DNA of 64,000 nucleotides. It comes from Leptospiraceae bacterium (GTDB lineage: Bacteria; Spirochaetota; Leptospiria; Leptospirales; Leptonemataceae). Each line of letters starts with the position of its first letter. The stretch's first letter is position 1. Below the pieces are notes generated by a model, which ran no database searches, was not told the DNA's origin, and worked only from the letters and a program-made list of their open reading frames with translations. The stretch is from positions 310,001-374,000 of the forward strand of contig JANXCF010000003.1 in NCBI GenBank assembly GCA_025059995.1, written 5' to 3'. Below are positions 1 through 10,053 of the stretch, piece after piece. A program made the position numbers and the translations under genes.

Positions 1-1076
1 CCTAAAATCAAAGACAATCCCACTTCTCTAGTTCTTTTATAAAAATAAATCCTTTTTTCGTCTATGTTTAAAATTTTTCTTATTTCTTTGATAAATAAAG
101 AATTTCCGTTATTATTAACCAATATTGTTTCTTCTAATGGAAAAGGGAAATTCTCCGTTGCCATGACTTTATATTTTTGGGAATCAATGATGGATTTTAA
201 GCGATTAGCTAAGCGATTGACTTCACTGGCATTGAGAATTTCTAATGTGACTTCAATCTCGTTTTGAGTTTTGATGTTTTCTACGACTGATTCATAAACT
301 TCTTTGGATTTCTCGAGATTTAGCACCAATTCTTTTTCGTTGGTTTGATGGTTTGACACCACCATCAACGGAAACTCCACCACCAAAAAATCATAACTTG
401 CCAAAGTAAAGAAAAGTTTTCTCAAATCATCGATATGGATTTCACTTTTGAGGATATTGTGAAGAACCTTAATTTGGTTATCTTTTTCGAAAATGGTTCT
501 TTTATCACGGAGCTGGTACAAAAAATTAAGAAGAAATGTCTCGAATCGAAAATGTCGGTTTTGGGAAGCAATATAGTAATTCCCCCTTTCGTAGGTTTCC
601 AAAGAAACTAAATAGTCCTTCAGATAGTCACTGTAAAACCTACTCTTTCCCTCGAGAAAGAAATGGTCCGATTCTAAAAATTGCAATCTTTGAATAAGAA
701 AGAGTTCCAAACCTTCAAGAAAATCAATCATTTGTTCAAATTGTTGGTCCTTTAAGTGTATCCTACTATTGGGATTTTTCTGTGTGATTTTTTTGAATAC
801 TTCGATCTTTTCTTCCCATGATTGGGTTTTGTATTCTTCAAATCGTATGTTTTCTGAAAGAATGTCCTTTTCTTTGACTACATACGAATCAGGATTGAAA
901 AAAAGCAAAAGGGTTAATTCTTTTTCGGGAATGAAAATCCAACGGCTAAAGTTATAATAATTTCCTAAAGTCACAACAAAATCCAAATGGATTTCTTTTT
1001 CGAAATAGTCCTCCTTCGAACAACTCAACAAAAGAAAAATGATTATGAAATAAAATTTATAAATTTTCTTAAACAA
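1..1076 (-). CDS. lipoprotein with LytR C-terminal-like domain (3' end cut off by window)
   Basis: The open frame runs from a TTG at 1076 to the window edge, so about 358 residues are visible and the C-terminus is missing. Residues 1-20 are a hydrophobic signal with lipobox LLSC, so an inner- or outer-membrane lipoprotein is inferred. The visible end ([15 protein letters not shown], then a [13 protein letters not shown] stretch) resembles the LytR_C (LytR_cpsA_psr C-terminal) domain, which begins with a V-x-I-L-N-A-S/G motif. The middle is helical with no family I recognise. The TTG overlaps the flhA stop by 8 nt (TTGTTTAA), which suggests translational coupling; no good ribosome-binding site is seen. 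No ATG fits better. It is the last visible gene of the flagellar export operon. Confidence 0.7.
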   Translation of the reverse strand, partial: MFKKIYKFYFIIIFLLLSCSKEDYFEKEIHLDFVVTLGNYYNFSRWIFIPEKELTLLLFFNPDSYVVKEKDILSENIRFEEYKTQSWEEKIEVFKKITQKNPNSRIHLKDQQFEQMIDFLEGLELFLIQRLQFLESDHFFLEGKSRFYSDYLKDYLVSLETYERGNYYIASQNRHFRFETFLLNFLYQLRDKRTIFEKDNQIKVLHNILKSEIHIDDLRKLFFTLASYDFLVVEFPLMVVSNHQTNEKELVLNLEKSKEVYESVVENIKTQNEIEVTLEILNASEVNRLANRLKSIIDSQKYKVMATENFPFPLEETILVNNNGNSLFIKEIRKILNIDEKRIYFYKRTREVGLSLIL

Positions 1077-3198
1077 GTTCACTTTCAAAGTGCTCCAAGG
1101 AAATATCCGAATATCTTTCTAATTTGATTTCAGGTGGGATTTCTTCATGAGCAATCACAGCAAAATTCTTTGTTGGGAATAATCGCTCCAAAATATAAAA
1201 TAACCCAGCTCTTGTGGTTCTACTTGTGATGAAAACAGGATAAACATTGTCTTTATTGGCTTTTTGGTATTCTCTTGCTAAAAGCTGCTGGAGTCTGATC
1301 TGAAACTCAGGATTCAATGCCAGAATGAAGCCTTCATCGGGATCCTTGTGGATGCCTTCTCTGAGTTTTTGATCCAAATCGGGATGGATAATGATGGCTT
1401 TTAGGGTTTTGGTTTGATCTACATATTCTGATACAATTTGCCTTCGTATGGATTGCCTTACGGCTTCAGTAAGAAGAAAAGGATCTCGAGCAACTTTTTC
1501 CCAATTAGTGGAAATTGCCTCTAAGATTTTCACTACGTTTTTGATGGATACGTTTTCTCTAAGTAGGTTTTGGAACACCTGCTGGATGATATCCAATCCG
1601 ATCTTTTTTTCATTGAGGATTTCGTCCACAATCACAGAATTGTCTTCTCGAACTTTATCCAAGATGTTTTTGATTTCTTGTCTTCCTAAGATTTCGTGGC
1701 TGTTTTGTTGGATGATTGAAGATAAATGGGTTGCAATCACAGTTGAAGGATCCACAACATCATAACCCAAATCCTCAGCCTCATTCTTACGTGATGGTTC
1801 TATCCAATAAGAACGGAGCTGATACGTGGGTTCTCGAATCTCTACGGCATTGGGGATAGGTCCTTTGGTTTTACCTGTATCGATAGCTAAAAGCTTTTCG
1901 GGTTCCACTTTTGCCGTGGAAATCAAACTGCCATGAAGTCGAATGGCATACTCATCGGGTTCTAGGTTCATATTGTCGCGAATCCTCACAGGAGGAACAA
2001 TGAGTCCTAAATCCATAGCATATCTTCTTCGAAGCCTTGAGATTTGATCTAAGAGGGTTCCTCCACTTTTGGGATCCACTAATGGGATTAAATTATACCC
2101 CACTTCAATTTCTAAAGGTTCTGATTTTAGGTGTTCTAGATAGGTTTCGGGTTTTCTTTCTTCTTCTGCCTTTTGTTTTTGGATTTCTTGGATTTCTTTT
2201 TCTTTTTGGAGCTTAATGGCTCTCTCCATTCGATAAGCCAAATAAATCAAGCCACCCCCCAGAAGAAAAAGCGTGATCATGGGGAAACCAGGAATCAAGC
2301 CCGCAAGTATCAAGAAGAAACCCGTTAAGTAAAGTAAATTTGCATTGCTAAATAATTGTTTTTGGAGTTCTTGGGGTAGAGAATCCTCACCTGAAGATCT
2401 CGCCACTACCACACCCGTTGCTGTAGAAATCAACAAAGCGGGGATTTGGGATACCAAACCATCACCAATCGTAAATCTTGTATAAACTTCTAAGGCTTCG
2501 TTAAAACTCAAATTCTGTATGGTAAGCCCAATGATCATTCCACCAATGATATTGATAGCCGTTATGACTAATCCTAAACGGACATCACCCTGGACAAATT
2601 TCGAGGCACCATCCATAGCTCCATAGAAATTCATTTCTTGTTGTAGAGCTAATCTTCTTCGTCGGGCTTCTGCTTCGTCAATATAGCCAGCACTCAAATC
2701 TGCATCAATTGCCATTTGCTTCCCAGGCATGGAATCCAAAGCAAATCTTGCTGCGACTTCAGAAACCCTCGTTGCTCCCCTTGTTATCACGATCACTTGC
2801 ACCAACGTCAAAATCAAGAAGATGATGATTCCCACTACCAAAGAAAAGGTGCCTCCACCACCTCCAATCACGAATGAACCGAAAGCATCAATGAGAGCTG
2901 AATCAGCTGCGGGACCTTTGGTTAAAATCAGTCTTGTTGTGGAAATGTTGAGGGCGATACGATAAATGGTGGTAATCAACAACAACGTAGGGAAAGAACT
3001 AAAATCCGCAGGTTTCGTAATGCTAAGAGAAGTAAGTAAAATCAAGATCGAAGAAAATAAACTCACAGCAATCAAAGCATCTAAAAAACCTCCAGGAAGG
3101 GGAATGATAATCAAGGCAATGATAAAAATGATCCCAAAACCTAAGATGGAATCTCCACTTGCTATGTATTTACGAATCAAAGCAATATAATCTGTCAT
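1069..3198 (-). CDS. flhA: flagellar type III export protein FlhA
   Basis: FlhA is the large inner-membrane component of the flagellar type III export gate. It forms a nonameric ring and receives substrates and chaperones in the cytoplasm. The 709-residue length is normal. Residues 1-330 hold about eight membrane segments, with family motifs [13 protein letters not shown] near residue 85 and the FHIPEP-region cytoplasmic loop ([19 protein letters not shown]) near 150. Residues 350-709 form the soluble domain (LIPLVDP, then PPVRIRDN near 430). Start ATG at 3198 lies 2 nt after the flhB stop, so the two are co-translated. It sits in the order fliO-P-Q-R-flhB-flhA. Confidence 0.97.
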   Translation of the reverse strand: MTDYIALIRKYIASGDSILGFGIIFIIALIIIPLPGGFLDALIAVSLFSSILILLTSLSITKPADFSSFPTLLLITTIYRIALNISTTRLILTKGPAADSALIDAFGSFVIGGGGGTFSLVVGIIIFLILTLVQVIVITRGATRVSEVAARFALDSMPGKQMAIDADLSAGYIDEAEARRRRLALQQEMNFYGAMDGASKFVQGDVRLGLVITAINIIGGMIIGLTIQNLSFNEALEVYTRFTIGDGLVSQIPALLISTATGVVVARSSGEDSLPQELQKQLFSNANLLYLTGFFLILAGLIPGFPMITLFLLGGGLIYLAYRMERAIKLQKEKEIQEIQKQKAEEERKPETYLEHLKSEPLEIEVGYNLIPLVDPKSGGTLLDQISRLRRRYAMDLGLIVPPVRIRDNMNLEPDEYAIRLHGSLISTAKVEPEKLLAIDTGKTKGPIPNAVEIREPTYQLRSYWIEPSRKNEAEDLGYDVVDPSTVIATHLSSIIQQNSHEILGRQEIKNILDKVREDNSVIVDEILNEKKIGLDIIQQVFQNLLRENVSIKNVVKILEAISTNWEKVARDPFLLTEAVRQSIRRQIVSEYVDQTKTLKAIIIHPDLDQKLREGIHKDPDEGFILALNPEFQIRLQQLLAREYQKANKDNVYPVFITSRTTRAGLFYILERLFPTKNFAVIAHEEIPPEIKLERYSDISLEHFESELV

Positions 3199-3200
3199 AA

Positions 3201-4373
3201 TTACTTACCTATCAGTTTTCTGAATTTCTCAAGTTTTTGATAAATCAAAACAACAGCTCGATAAAATTCTTGGGGGATTTCTTGTCCAATCTCAACACGA
3301 TGATATAATTCCCTTGCTAAGGGAGGGTTTTCTTCGATGGGAATGTTGTTTTCTCGAGCAACTACTTTCATCAACAAAGCAATGGAGTCTTTTCCCTTTG
3401 CTATGACTTTTGGGGCATGATCCAAAGGATAGTTATATTGTAATGCCACCGCATAATGGGTTGGGTTTGTAATCACCACATCTGCCTCTTTGACTTTTCT
3501 CAGAGAAGCTCGGTCCTTGAGGATCTCCAGTGCTCGCTCCCTTTGCCTTTTACGGATTAGGGGATCTCCAATTTCTTCTTTGATCTCTTGTCTGACTTCG
3601 GATATGGTCATTTTTAAACTTTCGATATATTCATATCTTTGATAGAAATAATCCAAAATCGCTATGATCAATAGAAAGATACCAGTGATGATCAATACTT
3701 TAAGAGTGACAATCCCAAAAATGGAGATGGCTTTTTGCAAATCTGTGTTTGAAGATTTCAGCATGGGAATAAGATCATCTTGGATGATGATGTATGTAAT
3801 CAAAATCACTAATAAAACTTGAGCAATGGTTTTGAGAAGTCCAATGAGGTTCCTTCTTGTTGGAAGTATTCTACGAAAATCAGGAAAGATTCGTTGGAAC
3901 TGGAATTCTAAAGGTCTGAGGGTAAACAAAAATCCAACTTGAACCACATTCCCCACAATCCCCAAAAGAAAAGAAGCCAAAACCATGGGAAAAACAATCT
4001 TTCCTGCATTCCAGAAAAAACCCCATAAAAATTCTCTTGCATCTTCTACGTCAAAATTCTGGATCTCGGATATTTTTTGGAAAGATACTCGAAAGAGCTC
4101 GGAGATTTGGTGCACAAAATAAGTCGAAAGTAAAAACAAGACAAATGTAGTTCCTAACAGGATTAAGGCGGATGGGATTTCATTGGTGCGGGGAATATTC
4201 CCTTTCTCTCTTTCTTCTCTTTTTCTACGTTCGGTAGGTTCTTCGGTTCTTCCTTCGTCTTCTGCGGCAAATCTTTGAAAATCAATATCATCTAAAACAA
4301 AATCCTTATGTAAAATCTCCCAAAGTGTGAGTTCTAAATAATTAGGTTTAGCGATTGACTTTGGGAATGTCAT
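3201..4373 (-). CDS. flhB: flagellar export switch protein FlhB
   Basis: FlhB controls substrate-specificity switching of the flagellar export apparatus by self-cleavage. The conserved NPTH cleavage motif ([12 protein letters not shown]) is at about residue 303 of 390, preceded by four membrane segments and a basic [15 protein letters not shown] region near residue 45. I place the start at the ATG at 4373 because GGGGGAG lies 7 nt upstream; a longer reading from 4403 is possible but poorly supported. The N-terminus is about 40 residues longer than in many FlhB proteins. The gene overlaps the end of fliR by 26 nt. Confidence 0.95.
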   Translation of the reverse strand: MTFPKSIAKPNYLELTLWEILHKDFVLDDIDFQRFAAEDEGRTEEPTERRKREEREKGNIPRTNEIPSALILLGTTFVLFLLSTYFVHQISELFRVSFQKISEIQNFDVEDAREFLWGFFWNAGKIVFPMVLASFLLGIVGNVVQVGFLFTLRPLEFQFQRIFPDFRRILPTRRNLIGLLKTIAQVLLVILITYIIIQDDLIPMLKSSNTDLQKAISIFGIVTLKVLIITGIFLLIIAILDYFYQRYEYIESLKMTISEVRQEIKEEIGDPLIRKRQRERALEILKDRASLRKVKEADVVITNPTHYAVALQYNYPLDHAPKVIAKGKDSIALLMKVVARENNIPIEENPPLARELYHRVEIGQEIPQEFYRAVVLIYQKLEKFRKLIGK

Positions 4374-5166
4374 GGAACATCTCCCCCAAAAATTGCAAAG
4401 CAATGATAAAAGAGTCCTTCATGATGGAAATCATCACAGGTATGATTAGAATAAACACAATCAAGCCAACAATAATATTGAATTGTAAACCCAAATTCAA
4501 AAGATTGAACTGAGGTGAGGCTTTATTGATCACCCCCAGAGCTACAGAAGTAATAAACAAAATCCCCACCAAGGGAAGTCCTAACTTCAAGGAAGTCAAA
4601 AACATGATACCAAAGGCCTGATCCAAAGAATTCAGAAAGCCACCTAAGGTTTGCGTATCAAATTGTAGGGTCGGCAATGCAGAAAACGAATAATACAATG
4701 CACGAATCACATGTAAATAGGTAGGTAAATAATAACCATCTAACTCAAAATCAACGGTCAAAAAAAGTAAAATCCCCAAAAGGTTTTTCAAAGTTCCAAT
4801 AATGGGCAAAGAGACTTGAGATTGTGGATCCAACACTTCTGAAAAAGATATCCCCATCTGTATGCTTAAAAACTCACCCGTCATGATGAAAGCGGAAAAA
4901 ATCACAAGTATCATAAATCCAATCATGAAACCAATGAAAAACTGAGTAAAAAACTCCAACAGATAAGCATAGAAGTTTTCAAACGAAGTTTTGGGAAGAT
5001 GGAACGAAACCAAAGGGAAAAACAAAAATGAAAGAAAAACAGCAATACTCACTCGAAAGCGATAGGGGATGTTCTCTGACGAAATCACAGGCAAAACAAA
5101 AACAATCCCCATAATCCGAGAAAAAATCAAAAGTAAACTCCAAAAACCTTTGAAAAAAGGCTCCAT
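4348..5166 (-). CDS. fliR: flagellar export protein FliR
   Basis: FliR is a polytopic inner-membrane subunit that joins FliP and FliQ in the export-gate core. The protein is hydrophobic with about six membrane segments and the FliR pattern near residue 75-120 (FFIGFMIGF, then GEFLSIQMGISFSEVLDP). Length of 272 residues is normal. The start is uncertain: an ATG at 5166 lies 2 nt after the fliQ stop, while a TTG two codons upstream at 5172 would overlap it. I prefer the ATG; neither has a clear ribosome-binding site, so coupling to fliQ is likely. Confidence 0.95.
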   Translation of the reverse strand: MEPFFKGFWSLLLIFSRIMGIVFVLPVISSENIPYRFRVSIAVFLSFLFFPLVSFHLPKTSFENFYAYLLEFFTQFFIGFMIGFMILVIFSAFIMTGEFLSIQMGISFSEVLDPQSQVSLPIIGTLKNLLGILLFLTVDFELDGYYLPTYLHVIRALYYSFSALPTLQFDTQTLGGFLNSLDQAFGIMFLTSLKLGLPLVGILFITSVALGVINKASPQFNLLNLGLQFNIIVGLIVFILIIPVMISIMKDSFIIALQFLGEMFHDIPKVNR

Positions 5167-5168
5167 CC

Positions 5169-5432
5169 TCAAAATCGAATGATCAGATTAAAAAGTTCAA
5201 TAGTAAAATCCACAATCGTATGGATGATATACGTAGAAAACAAAATTAGCGCAATAAATACTGCAAAGAGCTTCGGCACAAAGGTAAGGGTTTGTTCTTG
5301 AATGGCTGTGGTCGTTTGCAAGATAGAAATCACCAGCCCTGTGATTAAACTCAAAATCAAAATGGGGGCAGAGATCTTTAATGTAACGATCAACGTATCG
5401 TAAGTTAGTTTTAAGATATCGGTTTCTGTCAT
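5169..5432 (-). CDS. fliQ: flagellar export protein FliQ
   Basis: FliQ is a small subunit of the export-gate core, with two membrane hairpin helices. The 87 residues contain two hydrophobic stretches (about 15-40 and 50-75) separated by the family segment ISILQTTTAIQEQTLTFVPK. I choose the ATG at 5432 because AGGAG sits 6 nt before it; the ATG two codons upstream (5438) directly abuts that site. It lies between fliP (9 nt gap) and fliR. Confidence 0.95.
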   Translation of the reverse strand: MTETDILKLTYDTLIVTLKISAPILILSLITGLVISILQTTTAIQEQTLTFVPKLFAVFIALILFSTYIIHTIVDFTIELFNLIIRF

Positions 5433-5441
5433 TTTCATCTC

Positions 5442-6218
5442 CTAAAAGTAGGATTGAACCAGATTGTAAGTAATCAAATGCCAACCGTCAACAAGAATAA
5501 AGAGTATGATTTTGAAGGGTAGAGAAATGATGGCAGGTGGTAACATGATCATTCCCATCGACATCAAGGTGGAAGAAATAACAATATCGATAATGATAAA
5601 AGGAATGAAAATCAAAACGCCAATAATGAATGCTTTTTTCATTTCTGAAAGCATAAAGGCAGGCACCACAATATAAGTATCGATATCATCTAATTTTTGG
5701 ATTTGAGAAATATCTTTCCCCGCCAATTTAACAAACAAAGCGATTTCTTTTCCCCCATCTTTTCCAATTTGTTTGATCATGAATTTTCGGAAGGGCTCAA
5801 TCCCTCTATCGAGGAACTCTGTGGTTGATAATTCGTTTCTTAAATAGGGTTCGAGAGCTCTTTCATTGAATTCTCTGAAAGTAGGTGCCATGATGAAGAA
5901 CGTCAAAAACAATGCTAAGCTAAATAGCACTTGGTTTGGAGGCATGTTTTGCAATGCCAGAGCTCTACGGACAAAATCCAGAACAATCACAATCTTGGTA
6001 TAAGAAGTCATCATCATGATCAAAGCAGGAGCCAAGCTCAAAATAGAAACCAGTAAAATCAACATCAAAGAAGTAGAAGCCTCTTGTCCGTTTCTTGCAG
6101 CTCTTACACCTTCTATCACAGGGATCGTTAGGTTGGGAATTTCTTGAGCAAATAATTCACTAACAAAAAACAAAATTACGACAAAAGTAAATGGAAGAAT
6201 TTTTTTTATCTTTCTCAT
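5442..6218 (-). CDS. fliP: flagellar export protein FliP
   Basis: FliP forms the pentameric core of the flagellar export gate. The 258-residue protein has an N-terminal signal sequence (residues 1-24, ending SELFAQ), four membrane segments, and FliP motifs: [20 protein letters not shown] near residue 70, [16 protein letters not shown] near 93 and [19 protein letters not shown] near 223. Its ATG at 6218 overlaps the fliO stop as ATGA, indicating coupled translation. Confidence 0.97.
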   Translation of the reverse strand: MRKIKKILPFTFVVILFFVSELFAQEIPNLTIPVIEGVRAARNGQEASTSLMLILLVSILSLAPALIMMMTSYTKIVIVLDFVRRALALQNMPPNQVLFSLALFLTFFIMAPTFREFNERALEPYLRNELSTTEFLDRGIEPFRKFMIKQIGKDGGKEIALFVKLAGKDISQIQKLDDIDTYIVVPAFMLSEMKKAFIIGVLIFIPFIIIDIVISSTLMSMGMIMLPPAIISLPFKIILFILVDGWHLITYNLVQSYF

Positions 6219-6937
6219 ATCTCGCTTTCTTTGAAGCGTTTTAACTGATCTTGTTGGATTCGAAGAAGTTCTTCGAATTCTTTAAGAGTGATTTCATCAT
6301 TTTTCTTATTGGTCAGTTCTGCATAAAAGCTTCGTTGTGGATTCTTCTGGGAATGCCACAATTGAAAAGTTTGAAAAAAATTCTCCCTAAAGAAAGTTTT
6401 CCACTGATTCTCATACGCTCTTCTTTTTTGTTGATAGTCTTGATACCAAAGACGAATTTTTTCGGCAACGATGCTGTTTTCTACCACCTGCACTAATTGA
6501 ATCGAGTTTTCGGAAATTCCCAAAATCACAATTTGACCGGCAATATCAACGATTTGCAGAAACTTCCCCGACATCAGGGGTATAGTTCCTAAGATTTGCA
6601 CTGGAGAAGCCGTGTCTCCAACAATCCAATGCTTCTTTTTGAGATATTTGATTAAATAATAGAAAAAAAATCCAAAAATCCCGAGAACAAAAACAAATCG
6701 AAAAATCAAGCCAGCGACCGTGGGGGTTTCATCGAAAATGACGTTTGCCTGTGGGTTTTCATTGGGTGCTGGATTTAGAGTTCGCTGCGGATTTTGCATC
6801 TGGATTTCTTCCATCCAGCTCTTTTCTATTTCTTTGAGTTCCTGCTGAGGGTCCTTTTTTGAGACTTCTTGTGAATATAAATTCCCTATCAATATCAAAG
6901 AAAAAATAAGTAATACATAATTTTTTTTACTTTTCAT
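6215..6937 (-). CDS. fliO: flagellar biosynthesis protein FliO
   Basis: FliO helps assemble the FliP ring of the export gate. From the ATG at 6937 (AAAGGTG 5 nt upstream) the protein has 240 residues: a signal peptide (1-22), a periplasmic linker rich in Gln, Asn and Pro, one membrane helix (about 82-100), then the FliO cytoplasmic domain with a [20 protein letters not shown] segment. The C-terminal 70 residues are charged and poorly conserved. A longer reading to 7006 exists but has no initiation signal. First gene of the export operon on this strand, 107 nt after the RpiB-like gene. Confidence 0.85.
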   Translation of the reverse strand: MKSKKNYVLLIFSLILIGNLYSQEVSKKDPQQELKEIEKSWMEEIQMQNPQRTLNPAPNENPQANVIFDETPTVAGLIFRFVFVLGIFGFFFYYLIKYLKKKHWIVGDTASPVQILGTIPLMSGKFLQIVDIAGQIVILGISENSIQLVQVVENSIVAEKIRLWYQDYQQKRRAYENQWKTFFRENFFQTFQLWHSQKNPQRSFYAELTNKKNDEITLKEFEELLRIQQDQLKRFKESEI

Positions 6938-7044
6938 TTTCACCTTTTGAGATTTGATTTGAGTGGAAACAAGATATGACTTTTTTCGATTTTCTTTCAA
7001 CAACAAAATGAGCGTTAAGATGGATTTTTTTTCTAATTATTTGT

Positions 7045-7512
7045 TTAGATATCTTTGACAAATTTGCATTGTTTTTCTTCGATTTCTGCAATCCTTGCCA
7101 TTTGGCGTTTATTCCATTCATCTTCGCTATAGGGTGTATCAAAAAATGCAGCAAGGATTTCTTTTGCTTTGAAGGGGGTTGTTAGTCGTAGGCTAAGTCC
7201 TAAGACATTCGCATGATTCCAAATTTTCGCTCCTTTTGCAGTTTCTGCATCAAAACACAAGGCAGCTCGAACTCCTTGAAATTTATTTGCAGCAAGGGTT
7301 GCACCAGTTCCGGTCCAACACATAACAATCCCAAAATCGACTTTCTTTTGAGCTACTAAACAAGCCACCTTTGCAGAAACAATTGGCCAATCCACAGAAG
7401 ACTCACGCTTATCGGGTCCGTAGTATTCCACTTCATAACCACGATTTTTGCATTCATTGATCACAATTTCCACGACTTCAGCCCACTCATCACTTGAAAT
7501 CGCCACCTTCAT
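7045..7512 (-). CDS. RpiB/LacA/LacB-family sugar-phosphate isomerase
   Basis: The family isomerises aldose and ketose phosphates, for example ribose 5-phosphate and ribulose 5-phosphate. The 155-residue length is normal. The active-site Cys is at 65 in the segment GIVMCWTGTG, followed by LAANKFQGVRAAL, and a WNHANVLGLSLR segment near 105. The glycine run after Cys65 differs from the common CGTGIG, so this is not a textbook RpiB and the substrate is open. An ATG at 7512 is chosen; a TTG at 7521 is the alternative. A perfect 13-nt palindrome (7513-7525) lies right at the start. Confidence 0.8.
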   Translation of the reverse strand: MKVAISSDEWAEVVEIVINECKNRGYEVEYYGPDKRESSVDWPIVSAKVACLVAQKKVDFGIVMCWTGTGATLAANKFQGVRAALCFDAETAKGAKIWNHANVLGLSLRLTTPFKAKEILAAFFDTPYSEDEWNKRQMARIAEIEEKQCKFVKDI

Positions 7513-7625
7513 GAACTTCAAGTTCTCAAAATAACAAACTTCGTCAATCCCTAATCATAAAGAAAGAATTCCAATTTACAAAGAGAGAAAACAAAATAAA
7601 TTATAAATAAAAAAAGAGGTGCTAC

Positions 7626-8333
7626 ATGGAAGAGGCAGTATCCCAAAATCAAAATAGAAATATAAATCAGATTGTATACAACACAATACACAATCGATTT
7701 CGTAGAGCTCGAACTGACGAAGCAAGAAACATACGAAAAAATGCACTTTTAGAGGCAGCAAAGCAGATTTTCTTTGAAAACGGTTATCGCAACACAACCA
7801 TCAAAGACATAACTGATCGAGCTGGAGTCAGCATAGGAACGTTTTATCTATATTTTGATAACAAACTTACAATCTACAAAAACGTGTTGTTCGAAGGGAT
7901 ATTACAATTAGAAGAACACCTACGAAACTCAGTAAAATCTATCGATGTTGATACTGAAACTGCAGAAAAAATGATTCGTATCCTTGCTAAAGCCTATATT
8001 GAGTTCTACCAAAGAAACCCTGAATACTTCGACATCATAGCTGTGTTGAATCTAACAGAAGAAGAATTACGGGAAAATCACACCAAAATCAGCAAAGAAA
8101 TCCACGTAAAAGCAAGAGACATCTTGAGGTTTATTGAATCAATCATTCGGTTAGGGAAACAAAAAAAGGAATTCAAAGTAGAAAACACTTCTGCGGCTGC
8201 CATAACCATCTGGAGTTTATTAGAAGGAATTTTGATCCTCAATCAGAGAAACAACTTGAGTTTACTTAAACAAGAATTAAATCCAATTTTGGATTTTGCA
8301 ATAGATCGTTTTATCACGAGCCTGAAGGTTTAA
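7626..8333 (+). CDS. TetR/AcrR-family transcriptional regulator
   Basis: A dimeric DNA-binding repressor is expected. Residues 36-85 form the TetR helix-turn-helix (AAKQIFFENGYRNTTIKDI, then RAGVSIGTFYLYF), and residues 95-235 are an all-helical ligand and dimer domain. It has a 30-residue N-terminal extension. ATG at 7626 has GAGGTG 6 nt upstream. It is divergent from the RpiB-like gene and convergent with the helicase gene, sharing the stop junction TTAA at 8330-8333. Target and ligand cannot be deduced. Confidence 0.88.
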   Translation: MEEAVSQNQNRNINQIVYNTIHNRFRRARTDEARNIRKNALLEAAKQIFFENGYRNTTIKDITDRAGVSIGTFYLYFDNKLTIYKNVLFEGILQLEEHLRNSVKSIDVDTETAEKMIRILAKAYIEFYQRNPEYFDIIAVLNLTEEELRENHTKISKEIHVKARDILRFIESIIRLGKQKKEFKVENTSAAAITIWSLLEGILILNQRNNLSLLKQELNPILDFAIDRFITSLKV

Positions 8334-9625
8334 ATTCGTTGTTCTTTTTCTCTCGCTAAAAAAGCCTCAAGCTCTTGATGGCGTGAATTTTCTGTCTTTT
8401 TGAAAACCACTTTTCGAAAAATTTTTAATTCAATGCTTGTAGGATGATATTCGTATAAAATGATACACAAGTTTTTTGCTCTCGTGATTCCTACGTAGAG
8501 AACTCGGATTTCTTCGTCGGTTAAAAATTCCTCCCCACTCCATCCTTTTGCCAAATCCAAAAACACCACAGGAAACTCCAACCCTTTTGATTTATGGATG
8601 GTCATCACTTGTGAAAGAGGAACTCCATTTTGAAGCCAAAAATTTTTTCGATAATTACTTCGAACAAGAATCATGGCTTGGTAAGAAACCACATAATTCA
8701 CGATTTTCTCTACGTCTTTGTGGGATTGGATCTCGAAAGACAAAACGGGATGTGGAGATTTTTGCTTTCGAATGGTTCTTACGATTTTGGGAATTTTTTT
8801 AGAAGAATACGAAATTACGTGATTCCCTAGTTTGACAATCGGTTCTAAACTTCGAAAATTCTCGTTAAGATAAAAGACTTTTGCATTATGAAAAAACTTT
8901 CTAAATTTCAAAAAAGGTTCCACAGTGGCTCCTCGAAATCCATAAATTGCCTGCCAATCATCTCCCACAACAAACAACTTCTTTGGCTGAAGTAAGGATA
9001 AAAAATACAGTTGTCTTGGGTCCGTGTCTTGAAATTCATCAACAATCACATTTTGATATGTTTCTTTTAGAATAGAAACCCATTCTTCTTGGTTCTTTAG
9101 TCCTTCCAATACGATTTCAATGAGGTCCTCGAATTCGAGAAAGTGGTTTTCTTTTTTGTAGTGCTGGATTTCTCGATACACCCATTCAAAGAGCTCTGGA
9201 TGGTATTGCTTCAAGTGATTTAACTTTTTTACTATGATTTCATAGGGAATTCCCTTACTTTTCTTTGGGTCTGAAAGGATCAGGTTTTCGATAAACTTTT
9301 CTTTTTGCTCATCAAGTAGGATCCGAAATCCTGATTTTGATAATGTTGGATGATATTTTTTTATATAATGATAACAAAAGGCATGAAAGGTTCTGATTTC
9401 TACATGAGGATGATATACTTTCGGCAGCCGACTTCGTAATTCTCCACAAGCCTTTCGACTAAACGAAAGAAGTAATAAAAACTCATTCTCTTCAATGGAT
9501 TTGATGGTATAGCCAATGACGGTTTTCGTCTTTCCACTCCCTGCAGCAGCTACAATCTGTTTATAAGGTGAGTCATCATGAATGATTTTCCACTGCTTTT
9601 TCGAGAAACTATTTTTTTCCAACAT
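8330..9625 (-). CDS. compact UvrD/Rep-like superfamily 1 DNA helicase
   Basis: An ATP-dependent 3'-5' DNA helicase or translocase is expected. All SF1A motifs are present: motif I AAAGSGKTKT (26-35), motif Ia FSRKACGEL, motif II VDEFQDTD, motif III VGDDWQAIYGFRGA, motif IV NFRS, motif V TIHKSKGLEFP, motif VI LYVGITRAKN. At 431 residues it is far shorter than UvrD, Rep or PcrA (about 670-740), and the 2B region between motifs IV and V is nearly absent. It has no nuclease domain. It is divergent from ssb (89 nt apart). Confidence 0.88.
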   Translation of the reverse strand: MLEKNSFSKKQWKIIHDDSPYKQIVAAAGSGKTKTVIGYTIKSIEENEFLLLLSFSRKACGELRSRLPKVYHPHVEIRTFHAFCYHYIKKYHPTLSKSGFRILLDEQKEKFIENLILSDPKKSKGIPYEIIVKKLNHLKQYHPELFEWVYREIQHYKKENHFLEFEDLIEIVLEGLKNQEEWVSILKETYQNVIVDEFQDTDPRQLYFLSLLQPKKLFVVGDDWQAIYGFRGATVEPFLKFRKFFHNAKVFYLNENFRSLEPIVKLGNHVISYSSKKIPKIVRTIRKQKSPHPVLSFEIQSHKDVEKIVNYVVSYQAMILVRSNYRKNFWLQNGVPLSQVMTIHKSKGLEFPVVFLDLAKGWSGEEFLTDEEIRVLYVGITRAKNLCIILYEYHPTSIELKIFRKVVFKKTENSRHQELEAFLAREKEQRI

Positions 9626-9659
9626 ACATTTTGATTTGTCTTATTTTCCTCAAAATCTT

Positions 9660-9687
9660 TTGAAAAAAAATTCCTATTTTTGATATT
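9660..9687 (+). promoter_or_regulatory. possible sigma70 promoter of ssb
   Basis: TTGAAA at 9660-9665 and GATATT at 9682-9687 are separated by 16 nt and lie 28 nt before the ssb start. The match to consensus is moderate and the region is AT-rich, so this is only a candidate. Confidence 0.35.
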
Positions 9688-9702
9688 TAAAACATAGATA
9701 CC

Positions 9703-9714
9703 TAAGGAGGTGAT
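9703..9714 (+). promoter_or_regulatory. full-length Shine-Dalgarno sequence of ssb
   Basis: TAAGGAGGTGAT, directly before the ATG at 9715, is a perfect 12-nt complement of the usual 16S rRNA 3' end (ATCACCTCCTTA). It fixes the ssb start and implies strong initiation. Most other genes in this window have only 4-6 matching bases or none. Confidence 0.85.
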
Positions 9715-10053
9715 ATGGCGAGTTTAGCATACACGTTTGTTCGTGGTGTTATAGTAAAAGAACCTGAGCTCCGTATCGTTGGCGAAAACCAAAAAGTGGC
9801 AATCCTCACCCTTGCTGTAAATCATAGTAGAAAAAAAGAATCGGTGAGTTTTTTTTCCATAGAAGCATGGGGAAAAAACGCAGAGATTTGCAGCAAACAT
9901 CTAAAAAAAGGAGCAAGAGTCACCATATTAGGGGATTTACGACAAGATCGATGGACTGACGATAAAGGAGAAATTCACTCCCGAACCAAAATCATTGCAC
10001 GACAAATCCATTTAGAGTTTCAAACAAGAAAAATCCAAAAACAAGTTGCTTGA
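9715..10053 (+). CDS. ssb: single-stranded DNA-binding protein, short form
   Basis: SSB coats single-stranded DNA in replication and repair. The 112 residues are a single OB fold: RGVIVKEPELRIV near residue 10, VAILTLAVNHS near 29, FFSIEAWGKNAEICSKHLKKG near 46-66, VTILGDLRQDRW near 69. The protein stops right after the fold at RKIQKQVA. The Gly/Gln-rich linker and the acidic C-terminal tip that recruits partner proteins in typical bacterial SSBs are missing. It may be the only SSB of a lineage that lost the tail, or a second paralogue. It ends in a strong hairpin terminator. Confidence 0.9.
   Translation: MASLAYTFVRGVIVKEPELRIVGENQKVAILTLAVNHSRKKESVSFFSIEAWGKNAEICSKHLKKGARVTILGDLRQDRWTDDKGEIHSRTKIIARQIHLEFQTRKIQKQVA

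Noticed and set aside
4374-4403. Longer FlhB N-terminus from 4403
   Set aside because: The strong GGGGGAG site lies before the ATG at 4373, and the longer form overlaps fliR further.
5197-5484. 95-residue frame overlapping fliQ on the same strand
   Set aside because: It runs out of frame through fliQ and the fliP end, has no family features, and both overlapped genes are certain.
6927-7154. 75-residue minus-strand frame between rpiB-like gene and fliO
   Set aside because: It overlaps the end of the RpiB-like gene and the fliO start out of frame, with no initiation signal.
8548-8830. Plus-strand frames inside the UvrD-like gene
   Set aside because: They are antisense shadows; the helicase motifs on the minus strand are unmistakable.
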